Below are positions 26,197 to 34,470 of a stretch of DNA of 63,904 nt, one piece after another. This DNA is from Donghicola tyrosinivorans (GTDB lineage: Bacteria > Pseudomonadota > Alphaproteobacteria > Rhodobacterales > Rhodobacteraceae): NCBI RefSeq assembly GCF_003003355.1, contig NZ_PVTQ01000018.1:1-63904 (forward strand), read 5' to 3'. Made by a program: the position numbers and the translations under genes. The notes under the pieces are model-generated. The model was not told the origin of the DNA and made no database searches. It saw nothing but the letters and a program-made list of their open reading frames with translations. Positions within the stretch are counted from its first letter, which is position 1, and each line of letters opens with the position of its first letter.

Positions 26197-27167
26197 CGCA
26201 AGGCGACCGGCAGAACTGTGTCTTTGGCCACCGCATCGCTTGGGGCGCGGATCATCTCTAGCAATGCGGCAATCGCCTCATCCGCGATCCGGTCAATGGG
26301 CTGTGCGATGGTGGTCAGCGCGGGAAAGACATAGGACGCCAGCGGCGTGTCATCAAAGCCCGCAACGGACAGCTGCGATGGAATGTCGATCCCCATGGCG
26401 CGGGCGGCATGCATGATCCCGATGGCCGCAATATCGCTGGTGCCGACGATGCCCGTTGGCCGGTCGGCCCGATCCAGCAACTGCCGCGCCAATGCGGCGC
26501 AATCCTGCACCGTGTGATCCGGTCCCAGCATAACCGTCGGCGCGGGCAATCCCTGCGCCGCGCAAGCCTGCACCGCACCCGCAGCGCGGGCCTGCACGGG
26601 TGGCGACTGAGCCGGTGCGCCAAGTACCGCGATCCGCTCATGGCCCAAGTCGATCAGATGCTTGGCCGCAAGCTGCCCACCGCCAAAGTGATCTGCCCGC
26701 ACCGACGTGGCCGCCGGATCATCCAAGGACCGGTCCAGCGCAACAATCGGCACGCCCGCCTGCCGCAACTTGTCAAAGGCTTGGGGCTGATCGCCCACCG
26801 GCACGACCAAAAGCCCGTCGATCTGCTGTGCCAGCAACATGCGGACATATTCGGCCTCATGCTGGCTGTCTTCGGCTGTGGAACAGATCAAGGTCTGATA
26901 GCCTTGATCAAACAACCGCCGCTCTAGCCGATGCGACAGACGCGCAAAGAAATCCACCTTGATCGAGGGCACCAGCAGCCCGATCAGATTGCTGCGCCCG
27001 CTGCGCATGACACGTGCACCGGCGTTCGGGCGGTAATCCAGTTCGGCAATCGCTTGCTCGACCCGCTTTCGGGTCGCCTCCGAGACATAGCCGCTGTTGT
27101 TGATGACCCGCGACACAGTCGAGATTCCGGCCCCTGACAGTCGGGCAATATCTTTGATTGAGGCCAT
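26145..27167 (-). CDS. LacI-family transcriptional repressor
   Basis: 340 residues. The N-terminal HTH reads SIKDIARLSGAGISTVSRVI with the hinge helix RPNAGARVMRSGRSNLIGL, and the rest is a periplasmic-binding-protein-like sugar sensor (VAGFDDTPLASYVFPALTT). The ATG at 27167 has GAGGAACC upstream; longer in-frame sequence lacks homology. It sits between the isomerase/kinase operon and the ABC importer operon and probably controls both. The perfect LacI-type palindrome at 21505 supports the first. Confidence 0.92.
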   Translation of the reverse strand: MASIKDIARLSGAGISTVSRVINNSGYVSEATRKRVEQAIAELDYRPNAGARVMRSGRSNLIGLLVPSIKVDFFARLSHRLERRLFDQGYQTLICSTAEDSQHEAEYVRMLLAQQIDGLLVVPVGDQPQAFDKLRQAGVPIVALDRSLDDPAATSVRADHFGGGQLAAKHLIDLGHERIAVLGAPAQSPPVQARAAGAVQACAAQGLPAPTVMLGPDHTVQDCAALARQLLDRADRPTGIVGTSDIAAIGIMHAARAMGIDIPSQLSVAGFDDTPLASYVFPALTTIAQPIDRIADEAIAALLEMIRAPSDAVAKDTVLPVALRQRESTGPAAPDETEIA

Positions 27168-27261
27168 TGGGTTCCTCGACTTGGGTCTTTGGCGCAGCTT
27201 ACCGGTCTGCTCTGTGCAATACCACTTTCGAAAAGGCCAGCTTTGCCGCAGGGGCGTAGGC

Positions 27262-27295
27262 AAAAAGGCTGCCTCCGGAGAGCAGAGGCAGCCTT
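27262..27295 (-). terminator. Rho-independent terminator of the ABC importer operon
   Basis: A perfect 11-bp stem (27265-27275 with 27285-27295) around a 9-base loop is followed on the minus strand by TTTTTG. It closes the importer operon and separates it from the LacI gene on the same strand. Confidence 0.9.
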
Positions 27296-27321
27296 GGAAT
27301 TCGCACGAAACGGGATGCCGC

Positions 27322-28062
27322 TTAGGCAGTGGCCCCCATCATCAGCCGCACGATTTCCTCATCGTTGGTCTCGGCAGGGCGGCGTTCGCCGCCAACCACA
27401 CCACGGGCCAGAACGATAATCCGGTCCGCCGCCGCAAAGATATCCGGCAGGTTGTGCGAGATCAGGATGATCCCCACGCCCTGCTCTTTCAGGCGGTGGA
27501 TCAGAGCCATCACCTCGCGCTGTTCCGGCACGCCAAGGGCGGCTGTCGGCTCGTCCATGATGACCAGTTTGGCCTTCCAGTGGATGGCGCGGGCAATGGC
27601 AATCGCCTGCCGCTGTCCGCCCGACAGATCGCGCACTGGCGCGGAAGGATCGGGGACAACGATGCCCAAACCTTTCATCACCTCTGCCGCGTCTTTGCGC
27701 ATCTGGGCCCGATCCAGAAAGGTGAACCCCATCACGGATTTGGTCTTTTCGCGCCCCAGATAGAGGTTCAGACCCGGATCAAGGTTATCGGCCAGCGACA
27801 GATCCTGATAGATCGTCTCGATCCCCGCGTTCCGCACCCCTTCGGGGGACTGGCCAGTCAGCAGGTTGCCGTCAAAGTAAACCTCGCCCTCGGTCGGCGT
27901 ATACACCCCAGAGATCATCTTGATCACTGTGGACTTACCCGCCCCGTTGTCGCCTGCCAGAACCACGCATTCGCCAGCGTTGACCTCAAAGTTGACGTTG
28001 CTGACAGCCTCGTTGCCGCCGAACCGCTTTTTCAGCCCTTTGACTTGCAGAAGTGCGCTCAT
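27322..28062 (-). CDS. Sugar ABC importer ATPase
   Basis: 246 residues from the ATG at 28062, which overlaps the permease stop (ATGA). Walker A is GDNGAGKSTVIKM near residue 42, the signature is LSGGQRQAIAIARAI, and Walker B is LVIMDEPTAALG. It is a single ATPase domain, half the size of RbsA/XylG, so two copies must dimerise. It supplies energy for the ribose-type importer encoded with it. Confidence 0.92.
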   Translation of the reverse strand: MSALLQVKGLKKRFGGNEAVSNVNFEVNAGECVVLAGDNGAGKSTVIKMISGVYTPTEGEVYFDGNLLTGQSPEGVRNAGIETIYQDLSLADNLDPGLNLYLGREKTKSVMGFTFLDRAQMRKDAAEVMKGLGIVVPDPSAPVRDLSGGQRQAIAIARAIHWKAKLVIMDEPTAALGVPEQREVMALIHRLKEQGVGIILISHNLPDIFAAADRIIVLARGVVGGERRPAETNDEEIVRLMMGATA

Positions 28063-29063
28063 ACCCGGCCTCCTGTCAGCTTGCTTTTCGACTGATCCAC
28101 CAGAACCGCGACGATGATCACCAGACCCACGGCCACGAACTGCCAATAGGGGGGCAAGCCGGTAAAGACCAAGCCGAACTGGATCACGGCGATGATGATC
28201 GCGCCGATGACGGTGCCGATGATCGTGCCCTGACCGCCTGTCAGCGACGCGCCACCGATAAAGACTGCGGCCACGGCGTATAGCAGGATCGGCTCGCCCG
28301 CGTTGGCAGCGCCAGCCGAGAAACGGCCCGTGTAGACCAGCCCGCCGATGCCCGCCGTCACGGCCGAGATGACGAACAGCTTGATCAGCAGCTTGTTCAC
28401 ATCCACACCCGCCCGCTCGACCGAGGCGCGGTTGGCCCCCAGCGCATAGGTATGCACGCCGAATTTGGTGTAGGTCAGCAAATAATGACAGCCGACCGCC
28501 AGAACGATGGCCACCACGACGGGGATCGGAACCCCCAGCAGATCGCCATTACCAAAGGCCCGCGCCTCGTCGCTGCGGATCGAGACAGTGGCCCCGCCCG
28601 CAACAATCAGTGCCGCGCCGCGCGCCACGCCATAGGTGCCAAGGGTGCCGATGAAACTGGGCACATCCAGCTTGGCCACAAGCCAGCCGTTGACCAGACC
28701 GACCACAATCGCGGCCCCCACCCCGACCAGCATGGCAAGGATCACCGCCAAGAGCCCTGCATCGGGACCAGCGGCGCGGATAACCAAGGCCATGACAACC
28801 GCTGAAAGCCCCGTGGTGAACCCGATCGACAGGTCGATGTGACCGGCCACAATGACCAGCGTCAGCCCCAGCGCCAATAGCAGGATCTGCGAGGACGCCA
28901 CCGCGATCGACTGAAGGTTATAGGCGCGGAACAAGAAGGTATTTCCTGCTTCAAGCTGCGCGTAAATCTCGAAAAAGCCCAGGATCAGAACCAGAAACAG
29001 CCATGACCAGGCGTTTAGGAGGGACCTCAGTAATGAGGTCCCAGTTTTTTGTGTCTTGCTCAC
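28059..29063 (-). CDS. Sugar ABC importer permease (RbsC/XylH type)
   Basis: 334 residues with about ten hydrophobic segments and the branched-chain/ribose permease family motif region around GHIDLSIGFTTGLSAVVMAL. The ending ALVDQSKSKLTGG is typical of the family. It starts 9 bases after the binding-protein gene and overlaps the ATPase gene. With a half-size ATPase the complex would be a permease dimer with two ATPases. Confidence 0.92.
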   Translation of the reverse strand: MSKTQKTGTSLLRSLLNAWSWLFLVLILGFFEIYAQLEAGNTFLFRAYNLQSIAVASSQILLLALGLTLVIVAGHIDLSIGFTTGLSAVVMALVIRAAGPDAGLLAVILAMLVGVGAAIVVGLVNGWLVAKLDVPSFIGTLGTYGVARGAALIVAGGATVSIRSDEARAFGNGDLLGVPIPVVVAIVLAVGCHYLLTYTKFGVHTYALGANRASVERAGVDVNKLLIKLFVISAVTAGIGGLVYTGRFSAGAANAGEPILLYAVAAVFIGGASLTGGQGTIIGTVIGAIIIAVIQFGLVFTGLPPYWQFVAVGLVIIVAVLVDQSKSKLTGGRV

Positions 29064-29072
29064 CAGTTCTAC

Positions 29073-30059
29073 TCACTCGGAATAGATGAACTTGGCGATG
29101 TTCTCGTCGCCCACGTTGTCGGCGGTGATGACGGTAAAGCCGGTCCCGATCGAGGTCGGCACGGATTCACCAGTCAGAACGGCATAGGCCGCCATGACGC
29201 CGAAATAGCCGATCTCAGCGGGGTGCTGCGCGATGGCCGCGTCCACCAGACCCGACGAGATGTTGTCGACGATGCTTTGCGGAGCATCAAAGGCAATCAC
29301 GGTCACGTCGTCGGCTTTGCCAGCGCCTTCAACACCGTTGCCCGCGCCCAAGGCCGAGAACAGGTTGGCCCCGAACACGCCTTTGACATCGGGGTTCCGT
29401 GCCAGAACCGCAGCGAACTGCGATGCGGCCAGAGACGAGTCATTCTCGTTGTACTGGGTCTCAAGGACGGTGACGTTGGGATAGTTCTCGGCCATCTCGG
29501 CCTTGAAGCCCTCTTCGCGCTGGTCCGTGGTCGAAATGCCCGGACGGACGTTCGATACATAGACTTGCCCTTCACCGCCGATGGCTTCGGCCATGTAACG
29601 GGCCGCCATACGGCCACCGCCGGTGTTGTCCGAGGCGATATAGGACATCGGGAAATCCCCATCGCCCGAGCCGGTCTGGTATTTGCCGTCGTCAATAAAG
29701 GTATCGACGGTCACAACCGTGATGCCCTGATCATGGGCGCGGCGCAGGGGCTCGATCATCTGGGTGGTGTCGGTGGGCGCGATCAGGATCGCGTCAGGCC
29801 CACGGGCGATGACCGCATCCAGAACGGGGGTTTGCAGAACCGGATCAAATTCTTCCGCGCCCTGAAAATCCACGGTGATGCCAAGCGCCTGCGCCGCTGC
29901 TTGGGCCCCGCGGTTCATGGTGATGTAGAAAGCGTCGGTCGTCAGACCGGGCACCAGAGTGATGTTAATGTCTTTTGCGTCTTCGGCATGAACTGCGCCG
30001 ACCAGACCCGATAGCCCCATGACGGCGGCCAGTGCGGTCGTCTTGAAATAATTGAGCAT
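29073..30059 (-). CDS. Periplasmic sugar-binding protein of the ABC importer
   Basis: 328 residues from the ATG at 30059 (GGGAGGAG upstream). A Sec signal ends at VGAVHAEDA; the mature protein is a type I periplasmic-binding fold of the ribose/galactose group (DAILIAPTDTTQMIEPLRRA, TVIAFDAPQSIVDNI). It is first in the leftward operon, divergent from the SorC regulator at 30196. The bound sugar cannot be deduced, but the neighbouring isomerase, kinases and aldolases make a rare pentose or hexose likely. Confidence 0.92.
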   Translation of the reverse strand: MLNYFKTTALAAVMGLSGLVGAVHAEDAKDINITLVPGLTTDAFYITMNRGAQAAAQALGITVDFQGAEEFDPVLQTPVLDAVIARGPDAILIAPTDTTQMIEPLRRAHDQGITVVTVDTFIDDGKYQTGSGDGDFPMSYIASDNTGGGRMAARYMAEAIGGEGQVYVSNVRPGISTTDQREEGFKAEMAENYPNVTVLETQYNENDSSLAASQFAAVLARNPDVKGVFGANLFSALGAGNGVEGAGKADDVTVIAFDAPQSIVDNISSGLVDAAIAQHPAEIGYFGVMAAYAVLTGESVPTSIGTGFTVITADNVGDENIAKFIYSE

Positions 30060-30195
30060 ACAAAGCTCCTCCCTTAATTGCGCAGCACCCCTCCTGATGC
30101 TGCCAAATGTGACGCGCAGCCTTTTGGGTCGCGGCACTCAGACGTTGTCTGTAAATATATGTTTGCGCATCCGGCGCTGATCGCACAAGAATAAA

Positions 30196-31167
30196 ATGTC
30201 AGAAATAAATTTCACGGGGCCGCAAATGACAGAACGCTTAAAAAACACAGGGCTTATGAATCGCACGTTGATTCATACGGCGGCCCGACTGCACTACATT
30301 GACGGCCTGCCGCAGGTCGAAGTGGCCCGCAGAATGGAGATGTCGACCGCCAGCGTGTCCCGATTACTGACCCGCGCACGGGAAGAAGGCATCGTCCGAT
30401 TCGAGGTCCCGCCCCTTGAAGAGCTTGCGAACGAACATGACGCGGTGGCCCGTGCGCTTGGCCTCAAACAGATCCGCGCGATTGAAACGGGGCACCCGCC
30501 TGCCCTGTCGGTAGCCGTGGGCAAGCTGATCCAAGACGCGAACCTTGATGCCAATCCGGTGGTCGCCATCGGCTGGGGCCGCGCCATGCAAAGCGTGGTC
30601 ACCCACGGCCTGCCTGCGCTGGCGAATGCAACGGTCGTCCCTGCGACGGGCGGCATGAACCAGACCCAGTCACACTTTCAAATCAACGAGTTTGCCCGCA
30701 CCACAGCCGAGCAAATGGGCGGTCAGGCCAAGCTGCTGTTCGCCCCTGCCCGCCCCAGCCCCGAGCTGTACACCCAACTGGTGCGCACCCCAGAAATCGC
30801 CGAGGTCATGGCCCTGTGGGAACGCGTGGATGTGACGGTGACGGGCATTGGGAACTACGTGGATGCCTCGACCAGTCACGGTCCGGGCTTCTTGCCGGAA
30901 CAGGCCAGCCGCGTGGTTGGCGACGTGGTGCGCCAGTACTTCGACATCGACGGCACCCCCATCGAATGGCCCAACCAAAGTTACCAAATGGGCATGAGCC
31001 GCCAGCAGCTGCGCCGCGTTCCCTTGGCGATTGGCGTCTGCGTCGGGGCCGACAAGGTTGATCCGATCATCGGCGCGGCGCGGGCGGGCTTGATTAACAC
31101 TCTGGTCACAGATGCGCGCACCATCGCCTTGGTCGAGGCAAAGCTGGATGTGTCAGAAGCCGAATGA
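30196..31167 (+). CDS. SorC-family sugar-responsive regulator
   Basis: 323 residues. The HTH reads LPQVEVARRMEMSTASVSRL, and the C-terminal sugar-phosphate-binding domain has VVAIGWGRAMQSVV, VVPATGGMNQTQSHFQINE and IGVCVGADKVDPIIGAARAG. SorC proteins (DeoR, LsrR relatives) respond to phosphorylated sugars. It is divergent from the importer operon (137-base gap) and upstream of the aldolase/kinase operon, so it probably controls both. The start is uncertain: ATGs at 30196, 30226 and 30256 all lack a strong Shine-Dalgarno sequence. Confidence 0.88.
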   Translation: MSEINFTGPQMTERLKNTGLMNRTLIHTAARLHYIDGLPQVEVARRMEMSTASVSRLLTRAREEGIVRFEVPPLEELANEHDAVARALGLKQIRAIETGHPPALSVAVGKLIQDANLDANPVVAIGWGRAMQSVVTHGLPALANATVVPATGGMNQTQSHFQINEFARTTAEQMGGQAKLLFAPARPSPELYTQLVRTPEIAEVMALWERVDVTVTGIGNYVDASTSHGPGFLPEQASRVVGDVVRQYFDIDGTPIEWPNQSYQMGMSRQQLRRVPLAIGVCVGADKVDPIIGAARAGLINTLVTDARTIALVEAKLDVSEAE

Positions 31168-31262
31168 AAACAAGGGCCAACCACGTCTTGAAATATCTTT
31201 CGGAAATTAATTGTTGAACGGCGATTTCGGAATCGCTAACCCTCTATGCAAGCCAGCATTCA

Positions 31263-31282
31263 GGCGCGCCTTTCGGCGCGCC
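31263..31282. promoter_or_regulatory. Strong GC hairpin in the aldolase leader
   Basis: GGCGCGCC, TTTC, GGCGCGCC form an 8-bp hairpin about 25 bases before the aldolase ATG, just before its Shine-Dalgarno AGAGGAA. There is no T-run, so an mRNA-stabilising or processing hairpin fits better than a terminator. Confidence 0.55.
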
Positions 31283-31306
31283 AAAAACCATAGAGGAAAG
31301 CGAATT

Positions 31307-32212
31307 ATGACAGCGCAAATGACGACGGCTGAACGGCGCGGCTACCAGCAGATCTGCTCGGACAACGGTTTTATGATGGTGGTCGCCTGCGATCAGCGGG
31401 GCGGAATGCGCAAAGTGCTGGCCGATACGCCCGAAGCCCAAGCCGCGATTGGCGTGGATATTCTGGGGCAAACCAAAGCGGACATTACGAAATTTCTTGC
31501 GAACAAAGCCACTTGCGTGCTGCTGGATGCCACCTGCGCCGTACCGGCTGTGGTGGATGACGGTGTTCTGGCCCGTGACACGGGCCTCCTGATTGGCCTC
31601 GACGATTCCGGCTGGGACATCGATGAAAACGGCTACCGCAAGTCGATCCTGACCCCAGGGATCACCGCCCGCCGTGTACGCGAATTGGGCGGCACGGGGG
31701 CCAAGCTGATGGTCTATCTGCGCCCCGATCTGCCCGAAGCCAATGCCTACAACGTCCAGATCATCCGCGACTGCGTTGCCGATTTTGCCGCCGAAGACCT
31801 GCTGCTGGTGGTCGAGATTCTGACCTATCAGGTCGATGGGGAATCCGACACTGACTACAAAGCCGCCTTCCCCGACCTGATCGTCGGCTGTGCGCGGATG
31901 GCGCTTGAGGTTGGCTCGAAGGTGCTGAAACTGCCCTACCCCGGCACGCCTGAAGCCTGCGCCGAGATCACTGCCCTGTGTCAGGGCGTGCCGTGGGCCG
32001 TTCTATCCGCTGGGGTGGATCATGAGACCTTCGTGACGCAGGTCCAGACCGCCATGGACAACGGCGCATCGGGCGTCATCGCGGGGCGGTCCCTGTGGAA
32101 AGACTGCATTTCACTGGACCGTAAGGTGTCCGAAGAGCGCCTTGAAAAGATCGCAAGCGCCCGCCTTGCCGAGATCTTTACCATTCTGAACGCACATGCA
32201 GACAAAGCCTGA
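31307..32212 (+). CDS. LacD-type class I aldolase (tagatose-1,6-bisphosphate/YihT-like)
   Basis: 301 residues from the ATG at 31307 (AGAGGAA upstream). MVVACDQRGGMRKVL resembles the N-terminal active-site block of LacD and YihT, ILTPGITARRVRELGG follows, and the Schiff-base lysine is expected in KVLKLPYPG. The phosphate loop reads SGVIAGRSLWKD. It should split a ketose bisphosphate or ketose-1-phosphate into two three-carbon units. The next gene, a ROK kinase, overlaps it. Tagatose-1,6-bisphosphate and 6-deoxy-6-sulfofructose-1-phosphate aldolases share this fold, so the substrate is open. Confidence 0.8.
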   Translation: MTAQMTTAERRGYQQICSDNGFMMVVACDQRGGMRKVLADTPEAQAAIGVDILGQTKADITKFLANKATCVLLDATCAVPAVVDDGVLARDTGLLIGLDDSGWDIDENGYRKSILTPGITARRVRELGGTGAKLMVYLRPDLPEANAYNVQIIRDCVADFAAEDLLLVVEILTYQVDGESDTDYKAAFPDLIVGCARMALEVGSKVLKLPYPGTPEACAEITALCQGVPWAVLSAGVDHETFVTQVQTAMDNGASGVIAGRSLWKDCISLDRKVSEERLEKIASARLAEIFTILNAHADKA

Positions 32213-33071
32213 GACAGCCATCGGACTGGACGTCGGCGGCACGCGCATCCGTGCCGCCCGCATCGAGCGTTGCGGCCACATGCGAGCGCGACTGGCCGAA
32301 CCTGTTGCCCGTGATCGCGCAGCGTTTGTGGCTCAGGTCGTGCGCCTGATCGAGGCGGTGCGCGATGGGTCCACCTGCGCCGTCGGGATCGGTCTGCCGG
32401 GCCGCATCGCCGGTGTGACGGGCGGCGTTCATTCCGCCGGTTATCTGGACATTGCCGGATTGGACTTGGCTGGCGTGGTCACTGAACAGACCGGCCTGCC
32501 CTGCCGTATCGGCAATGATGCCGCAATGGCTCTAGTCGCAGAGGCGCAGGGCATGGCCGGTCTGGTCGCTATGATCACAATCGGAACCGGTGTCGGCGGC
32601 GCGCTATTGTTGGACGGGCGGCCCTTTTACGGCAGCAATTTCGCGGGCCAGTTCGGTCATATGGTCGTCGATCACGAAGGCCCCTTGTGCAAATGCGGGC
32701 AGCGCGGCTGCATTGAGACTTTCTGCGCTGGACCCGCCTTGGGCGCACTGATCACCAAAGGCGGCTTGCCGGAAACGACCAAGGCCGAAGACCTGCTGGA
32801 TGCCACTGACGCGGGCGACGAGGCCGCCGCAGAACTGGTCAAAGCATGGGCAAGCCCCATGACCCGCGCCCTGCAATCCCTGATTGCAGTGGTCGATCCG
32901 GCCTGTATCATTCTAGGGGGCGGGCTGGGTCACGACATGGCGCGGGCGCTGGGTCATTTGCCCAAGGCAGGCACTTGGTTTGATCGTCCTGTTGTCGCGG
33001 CACGGATGGGCGATGATGCGGGCACCATCGGCGCGGGCCTAGCCGGTTTTCTGGCCGTTGGCCCCACATAA
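32196..33071 (+). CDS. ROK-family sugar kinase
   Basis: 291 residues. The ATP site reads AIGLDVGGTRIRAARIE, the catalytic Asp is in RIGNDAAMALVAEAQG, and the zinc site GHMVVDHEGPLCKCGQRGC is complete. It is a cytoplasmic hexose or amino-sugar kinase without the HTH of ROK repressors. Its start lies inside the end of the aldolase gene, which implies translational coupling and a shared pathway. Confidence 0.9.
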   Translation: MQTKPETAIGLDVGGTRIRAARIERCGHMRARLAEPVARDRAAFVAQVVRLIEAVRDGSTCAVGIGLPGRIAGVTGGVHSAGYLDIAGLDLAGVVTEQTGLPCRIGNDAAMALVAEAQGMAGLVAMITIGTGVGGALLLDGRPFYGSNFAGQFGHMVVDHEGPLCKCGQRGCIETFCAGPALGALITKGGLPETTKAEDLLDATDAGDEAAAELVKAWASPMTRALQSLIAVVDPACIILGGGLGHDMARALGHLPKAGTWFDRPVVAARMGDDAGTIGAGLAGFLAVGPT

Positions 33072-33084
33072 GGCAGACCCGATC

Positions 33085-33630
33085 ATGAGACAGGCAGTTT
33101 TGATCAACGGGGTTCCCGCCAGCGGCAAATCCACCATCATGGCCGATCTGGTCCCTTTGCTGCATAAGGCGGGGCTTTGCGCCGTGCCGCTTGGGTTGGA
33201 CACCGTGAAAGAGGGGCTGTTCGCTCAACTAGGCACCGGCGACCGAGAGTATAACCGGATGCTTGGCCGTGGCAGCTATCATGCGATTTTCAACTCGATC
33301 GCCGCCTTTCCCGACCAGCTGCTGCCGGTGATCGACGCATGGCACGGGTTCCAACCGCCCGAGGTCCTGCAAGCCCACCTGAAACGGGCGCGGATCGACC
33401 GCGTGGTCGAGGTTTGGGTGCAGATCGCGCCCCAAACCGCCGCCGACCGCTACCGCGCCCGCAGTCAGCAGCGGCATGCAGGCCACCTGCCCGCCTCATA
33501 CGCGGATGAGCTGTTCACGCTGGCCCAAACCGCCAAACCGACGGGCTTCGGGCCGGTCATCACCGTGAACGGCCAAGCGGCCCTGTCAGCGGCCGAAGCC
33601 CACCAGATCATAGATATTTTAACTTCCTGA
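33085..33630 (+). CDS. P-loop kinase/phosphotransferase-like protein
   Basis: 181 residues. Walker A is LINGVPASGKSTIMADL at the N-terminus. The rest (LGLDTVKEGLF, SIAAFPDQLLPVIDAWH) resembles small AAA_33/chloramphenicol-phosphotransferase-like kinases of unknown substrate. I placed the start at the ATG at 33085 because it directly precedes the P-loop strand. It is downstream of the ROK kinase by 13 bases. Whether it phosphorylates a sugar of this pathway or is an unrelated passenger is unclear. Confidence 0.7.
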   Translation: MRQAVLINGVPASGKSTIMADLVPLLHKAGLCAVPLGLDTVKEGLFAQLGTGDREYNRMLGRGSYHAIFNSIAAFPDQLLPVIDAWHGFQPPEVLQAHLKRARIDRVVEVWVQIAPQTAADRYRARSQQRHAGHLPASYADELFTLAQTAKPTGFGPVITVNGQAALSAAEAHQIIDILTS

Positions 33631-33679
33631 ACCTGCCACCCCGGCGATTGACCGGCTTTCCTCATTGAAAGGACACCCC

Positions 33680-34408
33680 ATGAAAGGACTGGATAAAGGC
33701 CCGATACTTGTCACCGGCGCGACCGGCGGCATCGGCGGCGCGATTGTGCGCCAACTGACCGAGGCAGGCGCCGACGTCATCGCAAACGGTCGCAACACCG
33801 AGGGCCTTGAAGCGCTGGCCACGGAGACCGGATGCCGCACGCTGGCGTTCGATCTGGAATCCGAAGACCAGATCCGAGACGCGCTAGAGGGTCTGGACCT
33901 GTGGGGCGTGGTGAACTGCGGCGGCTTCGGCGGCGAGATTGCCACCCCGATGGAGACCGACATCACCGTCTTTGACAAGGTCATCGCAATCAACGCGCGG
34001 GGCGCGCTTTTGGTGACCAAATACGCCTCGCAGTCGATGATCCGATTGGGCAAGGGCGGCGCGATCGTCAATGTCTCAAGTCAGGCATCACTGGTGGGCT
34101 TGCGCGGGCATATCTCTTACGGCTCATCCAAGGCGGCGCTGGACAATATCACCCGCGTCTCCGCGATGGAGCTTGGACCCTACGGCATCCGCGTCAACAG
34201 CGTGAACCCGACCGTGGTTATGACGCCCATGTCCGCATGGTACTGGGGCCGCCCTGAAATCGAAAAGCCGTTCCTGGACACCATGCCCCTGCAAAAATGG
34301 GCTACCGAAGACGATATCGCTGCGCCGGTGGTCTTTCTGCTGTCGGACGGGGCCGCGATGATTTCGGGCGTCAGCCTGCCGATTGATGGCGGCTTCACCG
34401 CAGTCTGA
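33680..34408 (+). CDS. Short-chain dehydrogenase, L-xylulose/dicarbonyl reductase-like
   Basis: 242 residues from the ATG at 33680 (GAAAGGA upstream, better than 33665). TGATGGIGGAI binds the cofactor, and the Arg of NGRN suggests NADP. The catalytic set is VNVSSQAS, then YGSSK. INSVNP-like RVNSVNPTVVMTPM and the ending LPIDGGF closely resemble dicarbonyl/L-xylulose reductases. With the D-lyxose-isomerase-like enzyme upstream, it supports interconversion of pentuloses and pentitols in this island. It is the last gene of the rightward operon. Confidence 0.82.
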   Translation: MKGLDKGPILVTGATGGIGGAIVRQLTEAGADVIANGRNTEGLEALATETGCRTLAFDLESEDQIRDALEGLDLWGVVNCGGFGGEIATPMETDITVFDKVIAINARGALLVTKYASQSMIRLGKGGAIVNVSSQASLVGLRGHISYGSSKAALDNITRVSAMELGPYGIRVNSVNPTVVMTPMSAWYWGRPEIEKPFLDTMPLQKWATEDDIAAPVVFLLSDGAAMISGVSLPIDGGFTAV

Positions 34409-34412
34409 ATAG

Positions 34413-34447
34413 AAAAGGCGGCACCGGTTTGACCCGTGCCGCCCTTT
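34413..34447. terminator. Bidirectional terminator
   Basis: GGCGGCAC (34417-34424) pairs with GTGCCGCC (34436-34443), flanked by an A-run and CTTTG. It separates the converging dehydrogenase and chemoreceptor and matches the hairpin beside the first receptor (541-576). Confidence 0.85.
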
Positions 34448-34470
34448 GTCCCGACCTAAGGCCGATGGCC

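Noticed and set aside
31307-32212. Calling the island a sulfoquinovose (sulfo-EMP) pathway because of the YihT-like aldolase, kinase and epimerase
   Set aside because: There is no sulfoquinovosidase, sulfolactaldehyde reductase or sulfonate exporter, and LacD-type aldolases are equally used for tagatose derivatives.
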